DNA of 64,000 nt from Niabella soli DSM 19437 (GCF_000243115.2 NZ_CP007035.1:2542001-2606000); one strand, 5' to 3'. Positions 24,270-33,051 are shown, counted from the first letter of the stretch. Made by a program: numbers and translations. Notes: a model not told the origin generated them from the sequence alone.

Positions 24270-26147
24270 TTAAAAGCCGGGGGCTTCTTTTATAAATACC
24301 CGGTAGGGAATAAAAGCCATCGACCGCTCCGTTAATTGGGCTGCCAGCTCTTTCTCCCACTGCACTATTTCTTCTTTTTCCTGCGCTTCAATAAATTCTT
24401 TTCTCCTTATAAAAACCGTAACATCGATCGTTTTCATAAACCCTTTGGTCGTTTCAGCCGACACCATAAACCCTTTATCCACTTTTACCTCCTGCACACT
24501 GTTTCCCAGAAATAATTTGCAGTAAAGTGCGATATCGTTACGGCTCATAACACGGTCTTTCGACAGCAGCGCGTACTTATAGGCAACGACGCTATCCGTT
24601 TGACTTAACCTGTTTTTACCATTTTGGGTATTGGTAAGTAAAAAGACGGACGAGTGATTTACGGAACCGGTTTTATACGGCTGCAGCCGTGTGCCCGGCC
24701 GCAGGCCATTTGCGGCATAACCATTGGTACTCCAATATTCAATGTAGAGGAACCTGGAGCTACCCTGCTTCTGATTTCTTATCATCAGGTATGGCGTGTA
24801 GGCCGATTGATTGCCCGTATTTTCGCCCACCAGGTGCTCTATTTTAGTAATAGATTGCTGCAGCGATTTTATTTCCTGTGAAATAAGGTCCTTGCCCAAT
24901 TTTGAAAAGGCAGCGCTTTCATCTCTCAGCAACTGGATAAGGTTCTCTATTACAACGGTAGCATCCCGTTCGTCAAAACGCCCGGCGCCACCATTGCGCA
25001 GCAAGATGCTCATACTGTTATTTTCTTCTTCCGTATGCTGGCGAATATGCAGCAACCGGCCGTTCTCATCGGTGATCTCACCCAGATCATAAAACTGGTC
25101 ATCACCGGTAAGCAGAGGCACTACATTGATCATTTCCTGTACCCGGTGCGTAACCTCATGCAACTTTCTGTTTACAACAGGAAAGCAGTTGGAAAATACG
25201 CTGACATCCTCCAGCATGGTACTGGTAATGTTTTCAGGAAAGGTGATTTTGACCCAGGATAGCGGTTCCTGCAACTGCTGTGTTATTTTATCGCCAAAAA
25301 CAGCCTTTATTTCATGCGGAAGCACCTTGTCATCAGCAATATACCGCAGCAATTGCGGGTCTTTAATACTTACAAAAGCTTCTTCATATAATTCTTTTAC
25401 CAGCTTGATATAACGGGAAGTAGCGCTGGCTTCCTGCTGTATCAGTTGTGCCGCGTACCAGTCGGGGTTATTACCCCTGGCTACGTTATACCCTTTCTGC
25501 ACCTGCACTGCGTGACCCGCCACCTGCCAACCAGCGTGTTTCAACTGGTTATAAAAGATGGCGCGGTTTACCTCGCTCCTGTATTGAAAATAAAACTGGG
25601 TGTTATTAAGATCTATTTCTTTATGATCAACAGCAATCCATAAAACAGAAGGCTGCAGCCATTGCTGCTCTTCCGTTACCCCCATTAATTCTTTGGTTAC
25701 GCCGCCGGGATACCGGTAAATTTTATTACCCGTTGCAGCAAACCGGACCTTGCATTTATTAATGATAAAATTATCGGTAGGCGTAAAAAACAGGTCGGTG
25801 GTCCTGGGCGCTTCTTCCGAATGATTTCGCACATTCTGGGTCATGAAGAATTGCTCTTTTGTGGACAGAGAGGCAACATCCTCCAGGCTGTTAGCATTTA
25901 AAATTGCGGAAGCCAGCCTCGGGCCCGTTAAGACATCAGGAGCCAGCAATTGTACAATGCGATCCATCACCCGGTTGCGGGAGTGATAAATTTCATTGGA
26001 GAGACGCTCCAGTTCAGCCGCGTTCACCGATAGCAATAATCCCACAAGCGGGTCAAAATTCGCCGCCTCCTCTGTTTCTGGATAGCCCCATATTTTAGCT
26101 GCATTTTGCAGCATCCTGTTCCTGATATGTTCCCTGCTTTCGTTCAT
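24270..26147 (-). CDS. tssF: T6SS baseplate protein TssF
   Basis: The 625-residue product matches TssF, the largest wedge component of the baseplate. The start HIRNRMLQNAAKIWGY is followed by DPLVGLLLSVNAAELERLSNEIYHS near residue 30-55 and then RIVQLLAPDVLTGPRLASAI near 60-80. These correspond to the conserved N-terminal block of TssF/VasA (Y-x-ELxxLxxxA...DPxVeRLLeafA). The rest is beta-rich. It is preceded by tssE with a 7-base gap. Confidence 0.9.
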   Translation of the reverse strand: MNESREHIRNRMLQNAAKIWGYPETEEAANFDPLVGLLLSVNAAELERLSNEIYHSRNRVMDRIVQLLAPDVLTGPRLASAILNANSLEDVASLSTKEQFFMTQNVRNHSEEAPRTTDLFFTPTDNFIINKCKVRFAATGNKIYRYPGGVTKELMGVTEEQQWLQPSVLWIAVDHKEIDLNNTQFYFQYRSEVNRAIFYNQLKHAGWQVAGHAVQVQKGYNVARGNNPDWYAAQLIQQEASATSRYIKLVKELYEEAFVSIKDPQLLRYIADDKVLPHEIKAVFGDKITQQLQEPLSWVKITFPENITSTMLEDVSVFSNCFPVVNRKLHEVTHRVQEMINVVPLLTGDDQFYDLGEITDENGRLLHIRQHTEEENNSMSILLRNGGAGRFDERDATVVIENLIQLLRDESAAFSKLGKDLISQEIKSLQQSITKIEHLVGENTGNQSAYTPYLMIRNQKQGSSRFLYIEYWSTNGYAANGLRPGTRLQPYKTGSVNHSSVFLLTNTQNGKNRLSQTDSVVAYKYALLSKDRVMSRNDIALYCKLFLGNSVQEVKVDKGFMVSAETTKGFMKTIDVTVFIRRKEFIEAQEKEEIVQWEKELAAQLTERSMAFIPYRVFIKEAPGF

Positions 26148-26154
26148 CTTCTGT

Positions 26155-26694
26155 TTAGTTATACGCTAAGGGACTGATAAAAAATCCGTCTCTGTAGGTA
26201 ATCGGTTCATTGGTAGCACTAATGACAGCAGTAATAACAAATTCGAGTTTTCGCTTCATCCGGGGGTCTGCCGTCCCGGAGGGCGACTCTTCCTGGTGCA
26301 CATACATTTCTATTTTTACTTTTTCCAGTCGCTTCTCAAATTTGGCTATTGTTCTGCCAACAGATAATATTATTTTTTCTTTTTGCCTGCTTCTATAAGA
26401 AACATTGTCAAAATCCTCCTCCCATAGTTTATTCCCAAATTGTTCATCACTCATAAGCTCTCCGAAGGACGTGGTCAACATCAGGTGCAAATGATGCGCA
26501 ATAGAATCTTTTAATGAGCATTTTTTTATTTCCTTTTTGCCCAGGATATTTCCCAGCTCCAGGGGTAATTTATAGTATTGATGCAGCATGCCGGACACGA
26601 GGGATTGATGATTTAGATATTGCGATTTGCCAGGCTCAAAAGATATTTTCTTGATAGGTAAAAACGCGGCAGATTGGTGAATCTCCTCTGGCAA
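26155..26694 (-). CDS. tssE: T6SS baseplate protein TssE (gp25-like)
   Basis: The product of up to 179 residues has the gp25/lysozyme-like baseplate fold. DSIAHHLHLMLTTSFGELMSDEQFG (about residues 63-87) corresponds to the family's helix followed by the TxxGxxxxxPxFG segment. The IEKFEKRL-like stretch (TIAKFEKRLEKV) matches the EPR-type region. TssE joins sheath and tube to the baseplate. There is no ATG near the N-terminus: the longest frame starts at a TTG (26694) next to a run of 12 T on the plus strand. The first internal ATG, at residue 36, would remove part of the N-terminus. The start is therefore uncertain. Confidence 0.82.
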   Translation of the reverse strand: MPEEIHQSAAFLPIKKISFEPGKSQYLNHQSLVSGMLHQYYKLPLELGNILGKKEIKKCSLKDSIAHHLHLMLTTSFGELMSDEQFGNKLWEEDFDNVSYRSRQKEKIILSVGRTIAKFEKRLEKVKIEMYVHQEESPSGTADPRMKRKLEFVITAVISATNEPITYRDGFFISPLAYN

Positions 26695-26780
26695 ATATGA
26701 TTTTTTTTTTTAAGTTTTCCCAGTTTTTATACCCTATTTTGAAAAAATACCGTTTTACGGGTATCTGGCATTTATACGCG

Positions 26781-27656
26781 CTATTGCTGCAGATCTTCCT
26801 CTTTTATCCACCCGGTCAATTTATAACTTGAATTGGCAGCGCTTTGAAAAACACCGTAATAGAAATTCTGATACTGTCTTGATACGTTTACTTTCATCCC
26901 CCGGGTAAGGTATTCATTGGTCCGTACCTGGTTTTGCGGATCTTTATAAAAATAGGCCCGTTCAGCCGCCACGATAAACGTACGGGCAGGCATCTCCGAC
27001 ACCCTTCCTTCGGGTATCGCCTCCACCCGCTCTTTCCATGGATTTTTGACGATCCATATGATGGAACCCGCTATCAGCAATACACATAATGCTATCACCG
27101 GCCAAAATGCAGCCTTGCTCGTTACAGTGGGTTGCTGCCGCTGCGCTGCTTTAAAATCTTTGGCCGCCCGCAAATAGTCCTGTCGCGCGGTGATATAGTT
27201 CAGAGCCTGTGCCTCCATATTTTCCATTCCGGAGTCATCATCTATTGTAGATTCTTCACCCTTATGAGAGCCTTTATCAGTAGTACCATATTGATAATCA
27301 ACATCCTCACTACTGTCAGCATCATATGCTGCCGTAAACACCGGCGCTTCAGCAGCTTCTGTTGCCGCAGCTTCCGGCTCATGTGCCGGCGCTGTTTGTT
27401 CCTCCTGAAAGGCTTTTTTTGCCGCCTGTCTATGTTCGTCATAAACCTGGTCATATTCGGCGCGCAACTGCGGGTTACTTAACACTTCGAAGGCTTCAAT
27501 TATCTTTTTTGACCAATCTTCGAAATAGGTGTCCCCAACATTTTTATCCGGATGAAATTTCAAAATAAGCTTGCGGTAGGCCGTTTTGATCTGCTCATCT
27601 GTTGCAGAACGCGGCACGCCAAGCATTTCATAAAAGTTTTTTAAGGTTCCTGCCAT
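26781..27656 (-). CDS. Membrane-anchored J-domain protein in the T6SS locus
   Basis: The 291-residue product begins with a complete J-domain (about residues 7-72) with the HPD motif at 35-37, so it should be able to stimulate an Hsp70 (DnaK). An acidic, Ala/Glu-rich linker follows (about 85-145), then a helical stretch, one transmembrane helix (about 184-203), and a C-terminal domain of about 85 residues resembling an SH3-like fold (ends [12 protein letters not shown]). It lacks the Gly/Phe and zinc-finger regions of DnaJ. It is one base from the next upstream gene and 86 bases from tssE, so it belongs to the T6SS transcription unit. The role is not established. Confidence 0.85.
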   Translation of the reverse strand: MAGTLKNFYEMLGVPRSATDEQIKTAYRKLILKFHPDKNVGDTYFEDWSKKIIEAFEVLSNPQLRAEYDQVYDEHRQAAKKAFQEEQTAPAHEPEAAATEAAEAPVFTAAYDADSSEDVDYQYGTTDKGSHKGEESTIDDDSGMENMEAQALNYITARQDYLRAAKDFKAAQRQQPTVTSKAAFWPVIALCVLLIAGSIIWIVKNPWKERVEAIPEGRVSEMPARTFIVAAERAYFYKDPQNQVRTNEYLTRGMKVNVSRQYQNFYYGVFQSAANSSYKLTGWIKEEDLQQ

Positions 27657-27657
27657 T

Positions 27658-28074
27658 TTAGATGTCTTTCCAACTGTCCACTTTATTATTTAAGATCGTT
27701 ACTTCCGTATTATTTTTCTTACCCCGGGGGTCCTCCTGCCTGTAAATCCACTTTTCACCGGCGCCGTTGTACACCTTCAGACTATTTCTTTCCTCCGGTT
27801 TACCCCAGGCCATCAGCAAAAATGCCGAAGGCATACCAACAGAAATCATTCCATCCTTGATATCTGTTATATATTTATTATCGTATTTCTCCCGAATGCT
27901 GCTAAAAAGCTCCTGTTCCAGTTGTTCAAATGCTGATTTTTTTTGGGCTAAATCGCCCGAAGCGCTCTTCAGTTGTGTGTTTTCGTTATGGTGCCTGTTG
28001 TTGGTTTGATTTAATATCATAAAAACCAGCATGCCTGCGGACAGGGCAATAACAATAATTGGTATTAGAAGCAT
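27658..28074 (-). CDS. Small anchored protein, first gene of the T6SS run
   Basis: The 138-residue product is not recognised. It has an N-terminal transmembrane helix (about 3-20), then a coiled-coil-prone stretch (about 27-65, with Gln, Lys and Glu). The C-terminal part has the segment [20 protein letters not shown] and then several beta strands, vaguely like the small SmpA/BamE-type lipoprotein fold. The gene begins 145 bases from the divergent XRE-S24 regulator and its stop is one base before the J-domain gene. A structural accessory role in the T6SS is a guess from position. Confidence 0.7.
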   Translation of the reverse strand: MLLIPIIVIALSAGMLVFMILNQTNNRHHNENTQLKSASGDLAQKKSAFEQLEQELFSSIREKYDNKYITDIKDGMISVGMPSAFLLMAWGKPEERNSLKVYNGAGEKWIYRQEDPRGKKNNTEVTILNNKVDSWKDI

Positions 28075-28172
28075 ATTTTATGTTTAGTCAAACGGGTTAG
28101 TGTTTTATCAAAGATAACCGCAATGATCAAAATAAAAAATACTTCATGGGGATCCGGGGAGGGAAAAAAAAA

Positions 28173-28215
28173 TTTGCTTTTGTTAAATTATTTAGTATTT
28201 TGCACTAAAATAATT
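28173..28215 (+). promoter_or_regulatory. Promoter and palindromic operator of the XRE-S24 gene
   Basis: TTTG (28173-28176) and TATTTTG (28196-28202) are separated by 19 bases, matching the Bacteroidota TTTG-N19-TAnnTTTG pattern with one base off. Overlapping the -7 element is a near-perfect palindrome: AATTATTTAGT (28186-28196), spacer ATTTTGC, then ACTAAAATAATT (28204-28215). It lies 5 bases before the ATG, a good place for autorepression. Confidence 0.65.
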
Positions 28216-28219
28216 AGCC

Positions 28220-28969
28220 ATGTCAGTTGCCAACAAAAATCTAAAGTACTTAAGAAAGCTTAGAGGCTGGACACAGGATGAATTTGCCGTTAAGCTAAAT
28301 ATCAAACGCTCCCTGCTTGGAGCCTATGAAGAAGAACGGGCGGAACCCCGCCTTGACGTGCTGGAAGTGGTTTGTGATATTTTTAAGCTGACGCTGGACG
28401 AGATCCTGAGAAAAGATCTGAACGAGCATACTGGTAATTACATGGCTAAGCGGCGGGCATTAAAGCTTTCTGATACGGCCACTAAGATCCCGTTTGTACC
28501 GGTAAAAGCTGCAGCCGGTTATTTGAATGGCTATGCGGATCATGAATTTATTGATGAACTGAACACCTTTACCTTACCGATGGTTAGCGGCGGCAATTAC
28601 CGTGCATTTGAGATCATTGGCGATTCTATGCTGCCAACGCCCAGCGGCTCTATTATTGTTGGTGAAAAAGTAGAAGGGCTTGAGAGTGTGAAAAACAATA
28701 CGGCCTGTATTGTGGTTTCAAAAAATGACGGTATCGTTTATAAACGTATTCAAAAAAACGGGAAGACAAAAAATAAATTAATGTTACTGAGCGACAATCC
28801 TACGTTTCAGCCCTATTCGATCTTTTCGGAGGATGTGTTGGAAATGTGGGAAGCGCAGTTCATTATTTCAAAAACCAATACCACCCAAAGCTGGAATGTG
28901 GGGCAATTGGTGAATATCGTTGCCGACCTTCAGCAGGAAGTTGCCGGCATGAAAAAGAAAATGAATTAA
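28220..28969 (+). CDS. XRE-S24 (LexA/CI-like) transcriptional regulator
   Basis: The 249-residue product has an XRE helix-turn-helix domain (about 6-64, LRKLRGWTQDEFAVKLNIKRSLLGAYEE) and a C-terminal S24 peptidase-like domain. The catalytic pair is intact: S136 in GDSML and K175 in VYKRI. A classical Ala-Gly self-cleavage site is not obvious; AAAGYLNGY near 97-105 is the only candidate. Similar regulators are common in Bacteroidota and are not the SOS LexA. It is divergent from the T6SS run with a 145-base gap and has a palindrome over its own promoter, so it may control both. Its stop overlaps the arfB stop by 3 bases on the other strand. Confidence 0.88.
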   Translation: MSVANKNLKYLRKLRGWTQDEFAVKLNIKRSLLGAYEEERAEPRLDVLEVVCDIFKLTLDEILRKDLNEHTGNYMAKRRALKLSDTATKIPFVPVKAAAGYLNGYADHEFIDELNTFTLPMVSGGNYRAFEIIGDSMLPTPSGSIIVGEKVEGLESVKNNTACIVVSKNDGIVYKRIQKNGKTKNKLMLLSDNPTFQPYSIFSEDVLEMWEAQFIISKTNTTQSWNVGQLVNIVADLQQEVAGMKKKMN

Positions 28970-29367
28970 TAATCGCCCCTGTTTATTTTTTTACGATTGT
29001 CTTTTAGCAGCGCCTGCCTTTTCTTGATATTCAACCGGTTCTCTATCGCTCCTTTTGAAATTTTTGTAGCGATGCGGGCCTTCTTTTTATGAAAGGCTCC
29101 AGCTATAAGCGCTTCAATCTTGCGGCCGGCATCTGCTTTATTTTCCATCTGGGTGCGAAACACCTGGGATCTTACCTGCAAATATCCGTCTGAAGTTATT
29201 TTTTTACCCAGCTTTTCTTTTATTACCGATTTCTGTTCCTCGTTCAGCAGCAAAGAATTATTGATGTGGAAGGAAGCGATCACCGCTGTTTCCACTTTGT
29301 TAACGTTTTGCCCGCCTTTGCCGCCACTCCGGGTGGTTTTAAATTCTATCTCCCTGGAAAGATCCAT
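28966..29367 (-). CDS. arfB: Alternative ribosome-rescue factor ArfB (YaeJ)
   Basis: The 133-residue product is a release-factor-like peptidyl-tRNA hydrolase. GGQ is at residues 18-20 (SGGKGGQNVNK), and the long basic C-terminal tail (about 100-133) enters the empty mRNA channel. ArfB frees ribosomes stalled on mRNAs without stop codons. Length and the absence of the codon-recognition domain distinguish it from RF1/RF2. It is convergent with the XRE-S24 gene, with overlapping stops. Confidence 0.94.
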   Translation of the reverse strand: MDLSREIEFKTTRSGGKGGQNVNKVETAVIASFHINNSLLLNEEQKSVIKEKLGKKITSDGYLQVRSQVFRTQMENKADAGRKIEALIAGAFHKKKARIATKISKGAIENRLNIKKRQALLKDNRKKINRGDY

Positions 29368-29410
29368 AATCTTTATTTGGAAATAAAACTACTCAATATT
29401 CTCATATCGC

Positions 29411-29418
29411 TAAATTTG
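29411..29418 (+). promoter_or_regulatory. Candidate -7 element for dtd
   Basis: TAAATTTG matches TAnnTTTG exactly, 17 bases before the dtd ATG. No TTTG is at the usual -33 distance. Confidence 0.4.
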
Positions 29419-29435
29419 AACAATAGTTTTTGTTT

Positions 29436-29888
29436 ATGAAAGCGGTGGTACAAAGAGTTCTGGAAGCAAGCGTTACTATAAATGGCACTGTTTTTTCGTC
29501 TGTTAGCAGCGGTTTGCTCGTGTTACTGGGTATTGAAGATGCCGACACAGAAGCGGATATTCAATGGCTGAGTCAGAAAATTACGCAACTCCGCATTTTT
29601 GATGATGAAAGCGGAGTGATGAATCTTTCCCTGAAAGATGTAGCGGGAGAGTTGTTGCTGGTCAGCCAGTTTACCCTGCATGCTTCCACAAAAAAGGGCA
29701 ACAGGCCGTCTTATATAAAAGCCAGTAAGCCCGAGATCGCCATTCCGCTGTACGAAAAAATGATCCTGCAATTGCAGGATGATCTCGACAGGGAAATAAA
29801 AACCGGTGTATTTGGGGCGGATATGAAAGTACAACTGATCAACAACGGGCCGGTGACCATTATTATCGATACAAAAAATAAAGAATAA
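29436..29888 (+). CDS. dtd: D-aminoacyl-tRNA deacylase
   Basis: The 150-residue product hydrolyses D-aminoacyl-tRNA (and glycyl-tRNAAla), preventing D-amino-acid misuse. Both family signatures are present: SQFTL (77-81) and the Gly-cisPro motif in NNGPVT (138-141), together with the MKAVVQRV start. The frame also opens at a TTG 6 bases upstream, but the ATG at 29436 gives the canonical N-terminus. It is followed 4 bases later by a MazG-like gene. Confidence 0.96.
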   Translation: MKAVVQRVLEASVTINGTVFSSVSSGLLVLLGIEDADTEADIQWLSQKITQLRIFDDESGVMNLSLKDVAGELLLVSQFTLHASTKKGNRPSYIKASKPEIAIPLYEKMILQLQDDLDREIKTGVFGADMKVQLINNGPVTIIIDTKNKE

Positions 29889-29892
29889 GCAC

Positions 29893-30228
29893 ATGACATT
29901 ACAAGCCGCACAGGAAGCTGTAGATCAATGGATCAAAACCGTTGGGGTCCGGTATTTTTCGGAATTGACCAATATGGCTATTTTAACCGAAGAAATGGGA
30001 GAACTTTCCCGGCATATGGCCCGCATATACGGCGATCAATCTTACCGCAAAGCGGAGGATGAAAATAATGCAAAAACACTGATGGCTGATGAAATGGCCG
30101 ATGTGCTTTGGGTGTTGCTTTGCCTGGCCAACCAAACAGGCGTTGACCTGACTGCAGCACTGGAAAAGAATTTTGAAAAGAAAGATATAAGGGACGCCAG
30201 CCGGCATTTGAACAATAAAAAACTGTAG
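29893..30228 (+). CDS. MazG-like nucleotide pyrophosphohydrolase
   Basis: The 111-residue all-alpha protein is of the MazG/dCTPase superfamily. Metal-binding acids are seen in ILTEEMGELSRHM (EExxE-type motif, about 31-43) and LMADEMADVLWVLL (ExxD-type motif, about 63-76). These enzymes hydrolyse (d)NTPs to NMPs and clean nucleotide pools. It sits in a tight run with dtd (4-base gap) and the YihY gene (3-base gap), so the three are likely one transcript. Confidence 0.88.
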   Translation: MTLQAAQEAVDQWIKTVGVRYFSELTNMAILTEEMGELSRHMARIYGDQSYRKAEDENNAKTLMADEMADVLWVLLCLANQTGVDLTAALEKNFEKKDIRDASRHLNNKKL

Positions 30229-30231
30229 CCT

Positions 30232-31239
30232 ATGGCTTTGAAAAACATATGGAGCGTCATAACGCAAACTGTTGAAGAAACATTTACCAACCGTGTTTTT
30301 AAATTGAGCGCGGCATTGGCCTATTACACTATTTTTTCATTACCAGGATTATTGATTGTTATTATCTGGATCGGTGATAGTTTTTTGGCTGATGCATTTT
30401 TAAACCATGGTGCACATGCTGATATAAAAAACAGTTTATACCAGCAGATACAGGAGTTTGTGGGACAGCAATCGGCCGACCAGATACGAGTCACCATTGA
30501 AAATGCCTCTCATTTTCCCGATAAAAATATTTCAAAAATAATCGGTATCCTGACGCTGGTGTTTGGAGCAACCGGTGTGTTCGCGGAAATACAGGATTCC
30601 ATCAATATGATCTGGCGTTTAAAAGCGCGTCCTAAAAAAGGCAAGGGTTGGCTAAAATTGCTTTTAGACCGGCTGATGTCCTTTTCCATTGTTATTACCC
30701 TTGGTTTTTTATTGCTGGTATCCCTGATGGTAAATGGCGTGATGGATATGCTTATTACGCAGCTCACCCGGATCATTCCCGATTCCCAGGTGATCATTGC
30801 CTATGTTTCCAACCTGGCACTCACTTTTATAATCACCTCTATTTTATTCGGTTTGATCTTTAAAGTGCTGCCCGATGCAAAAATTAAATGGAAAGCGGTT
30901 AGGGCCGGCGCCTTCGTTACCGCCCTGCTTTTTATGGCAGGAAAGTTCCTGATCGGGTATTACCTGGGGCATAACAAGATGTCTTCTGCCTATGGAGCGG
31001 CAGGTTCTGTGATCATTATCCTGTTATGGGTATACTATTCAGCTATCATTCTTTATATAGGCGCAGTGTTTACGCGGATATATGCTATTCATCATAACAT
31101 GAACATCTATCCCAGTCAGTATGCCGTTTGGGTGGAGCATGTTGAAGTGGAAAATAAAGATTCGATCCAGACCCTGCAGAATGATCCGGTGGTGGCAAAA
31201 ACCAATGAGTTGAACCAGGCCGAGGAGCATGTAAAATGA
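30232..31239 (+). CDS. YihY/BrkB family membrane protein
   Basis: The 335-residue product has six predicted membrane segments and the family's early KLSAALAYYTIFSLPGLLIV block. It also has the loop FGATGVFAEIQDSINMIWRLKARPKKG (about 105-131) and the late SSAYGAAGSVIIILLWVYYSAIILYIGAVFTR region. The family was once thought to be RNase BN, but that activity belongs to another protein; its real role in the envelope is unclear. It is the last gene of the dtd-mazG-like-yihY run. Confidence 0.92.
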   Translation: MALKNIWSVITQTVEETFTNRVFKLSAALAYYTIFSLPGLLIVIIWIGDSFLADAFLNHGAHADIKNSLYQQIQEFVGQQSADQIRVTIENASHFPDKNISKIIGILTLVFGATGVFAEIQDSINMIWRLKARPKKGKGWLKLLLDRLMSFSIVITLGFLLLVSLMVNGVMDMLITQLTRIIPDSQVIIAYVSNLALTFIITSILFGLIFKVLPDAKIKWKAVRAGAFVTALLFMAGKFLIGYYLGHNKMSSAYGAAGSVIIILLWVYYSAIILYIGAVFTRIYAIHHNMNIYPSQYAVWVEHVEVENKDSIQTLQNDPVVAKTNELNQAEEHVK

Positions 31240-31625
31240 AAAATTAGAAATGTAGGATAAGGAATCAGAAAGGGCATCACGTTAGGTTAGAAACTTTCAT
31301 TCCTGAAACCTGCGTTTAAGAAAACGACATTGAATTATCAATGAAGTTGTTTAGACTTTCTAACCCCTTTACGTTTTCCGCCGATCATCGCAGATTTTTT
31401 GCACAGATCTCGGATCGCTATCGGAATCGTAGAAAATCAATCTGCGGATATCAGCGGTGTATTAGATCTGCCTAAAATCAGTGGGAAAGTTGGATTCAGT
31501 ATTATTTCTATAAAAAAATTAAACAACTTCCCAATCAGAAAACTTCAAAAAGAACGAACACTGAGTGCTATTGAAATAACTCCCTTTTACATTTCTCATT
31601 CAATATTTGTTATTCTACATTCCTA
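31240..31625. repeat. Gene-free nest of inverted repeats
   Basis: About 410 bases without a credible gene (to 31650). Outer words GTAAAATGAAAAATTAGAAA (31231-31250) are answered near 31580-31620 by TTTTACATTTCTCATTC. An inner pair is GGTTAGAAA (31285-31293) and TTTCTAACC (31357-31365). The centre holds CGCCGATCATCGCAGATTTT and, inverted, ATCTGCGGATATCAGCGG (about 31380-31460), a word family seen again at 43829-43872. Confidence 0.6.
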
Positions 31626-31650
31626 TCCGGGTAAGAATGCAGCTCAGTCA

Positions 31651-32226
31651 TCACTTTCCCAACAGCGATCTTATTTGCTGATAGAGGAGCGCTCCGTCGC
31701 TGGGACGCAGCATTTTATTGCTCAAAACAGTTCCTTCTTTGCTAAGGAGTATATACCGGGGTATACTAAACCCTCCATTCTGTTTCCAGATGATCCGTGA
31801 CAGGTCGTACTGCAGCGCTGTATTGGCACGCATGTGCATTCCGCCCATTTTTAAAAATTTCAACAAATCCTTCCACTGCGTCTCATGGGCCTCGTCGTCC
31901 ATCGAAAGATAGAGCATCTTTACGCCCTGATCTTTCAGAAATGCATCGAGAGAATCTTTATAATAAAACTCTCTCCGGCAGGGTCCGCACCAACTGGCCC
32001 ACAGATCAATGAAAACCGGGGAGCCCTTTAATTTTTCCCGTAGCTGTTTCAGTGAGTTGATCTTGCTATAGTCAGTAAAAAATTCCAGATCGGGCGCGTA
32101 GCTGTTTTTATCAATAACGGCAGTGTCTTTAATCAAGGATGGATTATTCTGCGCGGGCACAGGATTATTTACCACTGTAAAAAAGAAGAAAAAAGCAAGA
32201 AAATATTTCATCCTTGTAAAAGACAT
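31651..32226 (-). CDS. TlpA-like thioredoxin-fold protein
   Basis: The 191-residue product has a signal peptide (about 1-25, cleavage near VPAQ) and a thioredoxin fold with the active site WCGPC (residues 79-83, in DLWASWCGPCRREF). The family reduces disulfides or cytochrome c precursors in the periplasm. The later cis-Pro region is IPRYILLSKEG. The ATG at 32226 could be replaced by one 15 bases downstream (MKYFLAFFF) without altering the mature protein. No obvious operon partner. Confidence 0.9.
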   Translation of the reverse strand: MSFTRMKYFLAFFFFFTVVNNPVPAQNNPSLIKDTAVIDKNSYAPDLEFFTDYSKINSLKQLREKLKGSPVFIDLWASWCGPCRREFYYKDSLDAFLKDQGVKMLYLSMDDEAHETQWKDLLKFLKMGGMHMRANTALQYDLSRIIWKQNGGFSIPRYILLSKEGTVLSNKMLRPSDGALLYQQIRSLLGK

Positions 32227-32356
32227 ATTGAATTGAATTGAATTAGCCGGCCGTGGACAGAACCCTGATCCAGATAGCTATCGGAAGTGCGACCCCGCTT
32301 TCTGCGGGATAATAATACCAGCTATACTGCAGCCGGGCGCAATAAAACCGATAGTC

Positions 32357-33037
32357 TTAATACCGGCCGTAGCGGTTCTGGAAGAGGCCAACATTAATTC
32401 CTGCGCGTACTATTGGAAGAATGCGGATCCGCTCTTCTCCATTAGGACCGTAGGTAACATCAACATAAGGACTATTGCGGTTTTTAAGCACATCAGCCAT
32501 TATAGAAACATAGAAAAAAGTGGAACTGCCATTGGCCCGACCGGTACTATATCCTCCGCCTAACAAAAGCGAGGGTGCGTTGGCATTATATTTACCGGGG
32601 TTCACGTTATTATTGGTAGCGGGTGTATACCGGACGCTGGTGAAGTTTTCTTCAAATTGCGCCTGTACAAAAAGGAAATCAATGGGGAAGGCTCTCGCAA
32701 ATACGCCCGGGCCATACACGTGTTGCCTCAATTTATCATTGTATTCGTATACATCCCTTGTTCCGGTATACACGTAATTTAAAACTATGCCTCCATCGAA
32801 ATACCTGTTAAATGTGTACCCCAACACCGGGCTGACACCCAAAACAGTACCACCTGAATAAAAAGAGGCGGTCACTCCTCCCCCGGTAAACAGTCTTTCT
32901 TTTTTGAAGCCTTTTTCCTGGTACGGGTTTATTTCATTTCCATTTCTTACCGTGATGGAATCGTCCTGGGCCCGGGATGGCAGCCCTGCCAGAAGCATGC
33001 AACTTAAAAGGCTGGCCACACAAAAGAGTTTTTTCAT
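32357..33037 (-). CDS. Outer-membrane beta-barrel-like protein, unknown function
   Basis: The 226-residue product has a signal peptide (about 1-23, ending SRAQ). It has alternating aromatic/glycine beta strands such as GGVTASFYSGGTVLGVSPVLGY and GGIVLNYVYTGTRD. This looks like a small outer-membrane barrel of the porin-like group common in Bacteroidota. No domain is recognised. It lies 14 bases downstream of the glycolate-oxidase-like gene on the same strand. Confidence 0.7.
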   Translation of the reverse strand: MKKLFCVASLLSCMLLAGLPSRAQDDSITVRNGNEINPYQEKGFKKERLFTGGGVTASFYSGGTVLGVSPVLGYTFNRYFDGGIVLNYVYTGTRDVYEYNDKLRQHVYGPGVFARAFPIDFLFVQAQFEENFTSVRYTPATNNNVNPGKYNANAPSLLLGGGYSTGRANGSSTFFYVSIMADVLKNRNSPYVDVTYGPNGEERIRILPIVRAGINVGLFQNRYGRY

Positions 33038-33051
33038 ATAATCAGATTTAT

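Noticed and set aside
11910-28074. Prophage or extracellular contractile injection system instead of T6SS
   Set aside because: TssK, TssN, TssO, TssP and ClpV-type genes are T6SS components, and no capsid, terminase, lysis or tail-fibre genes are present. VgrG, PAAR, TssR and TssQ are not in the window and may lie elsewhere.
31399-31800. 133-codon plus-strand frame after the YihY gene
   Set aside because: It runs through inverted repeats and then antisense to the thioredoxin-like gene, and has no protein-like signature.
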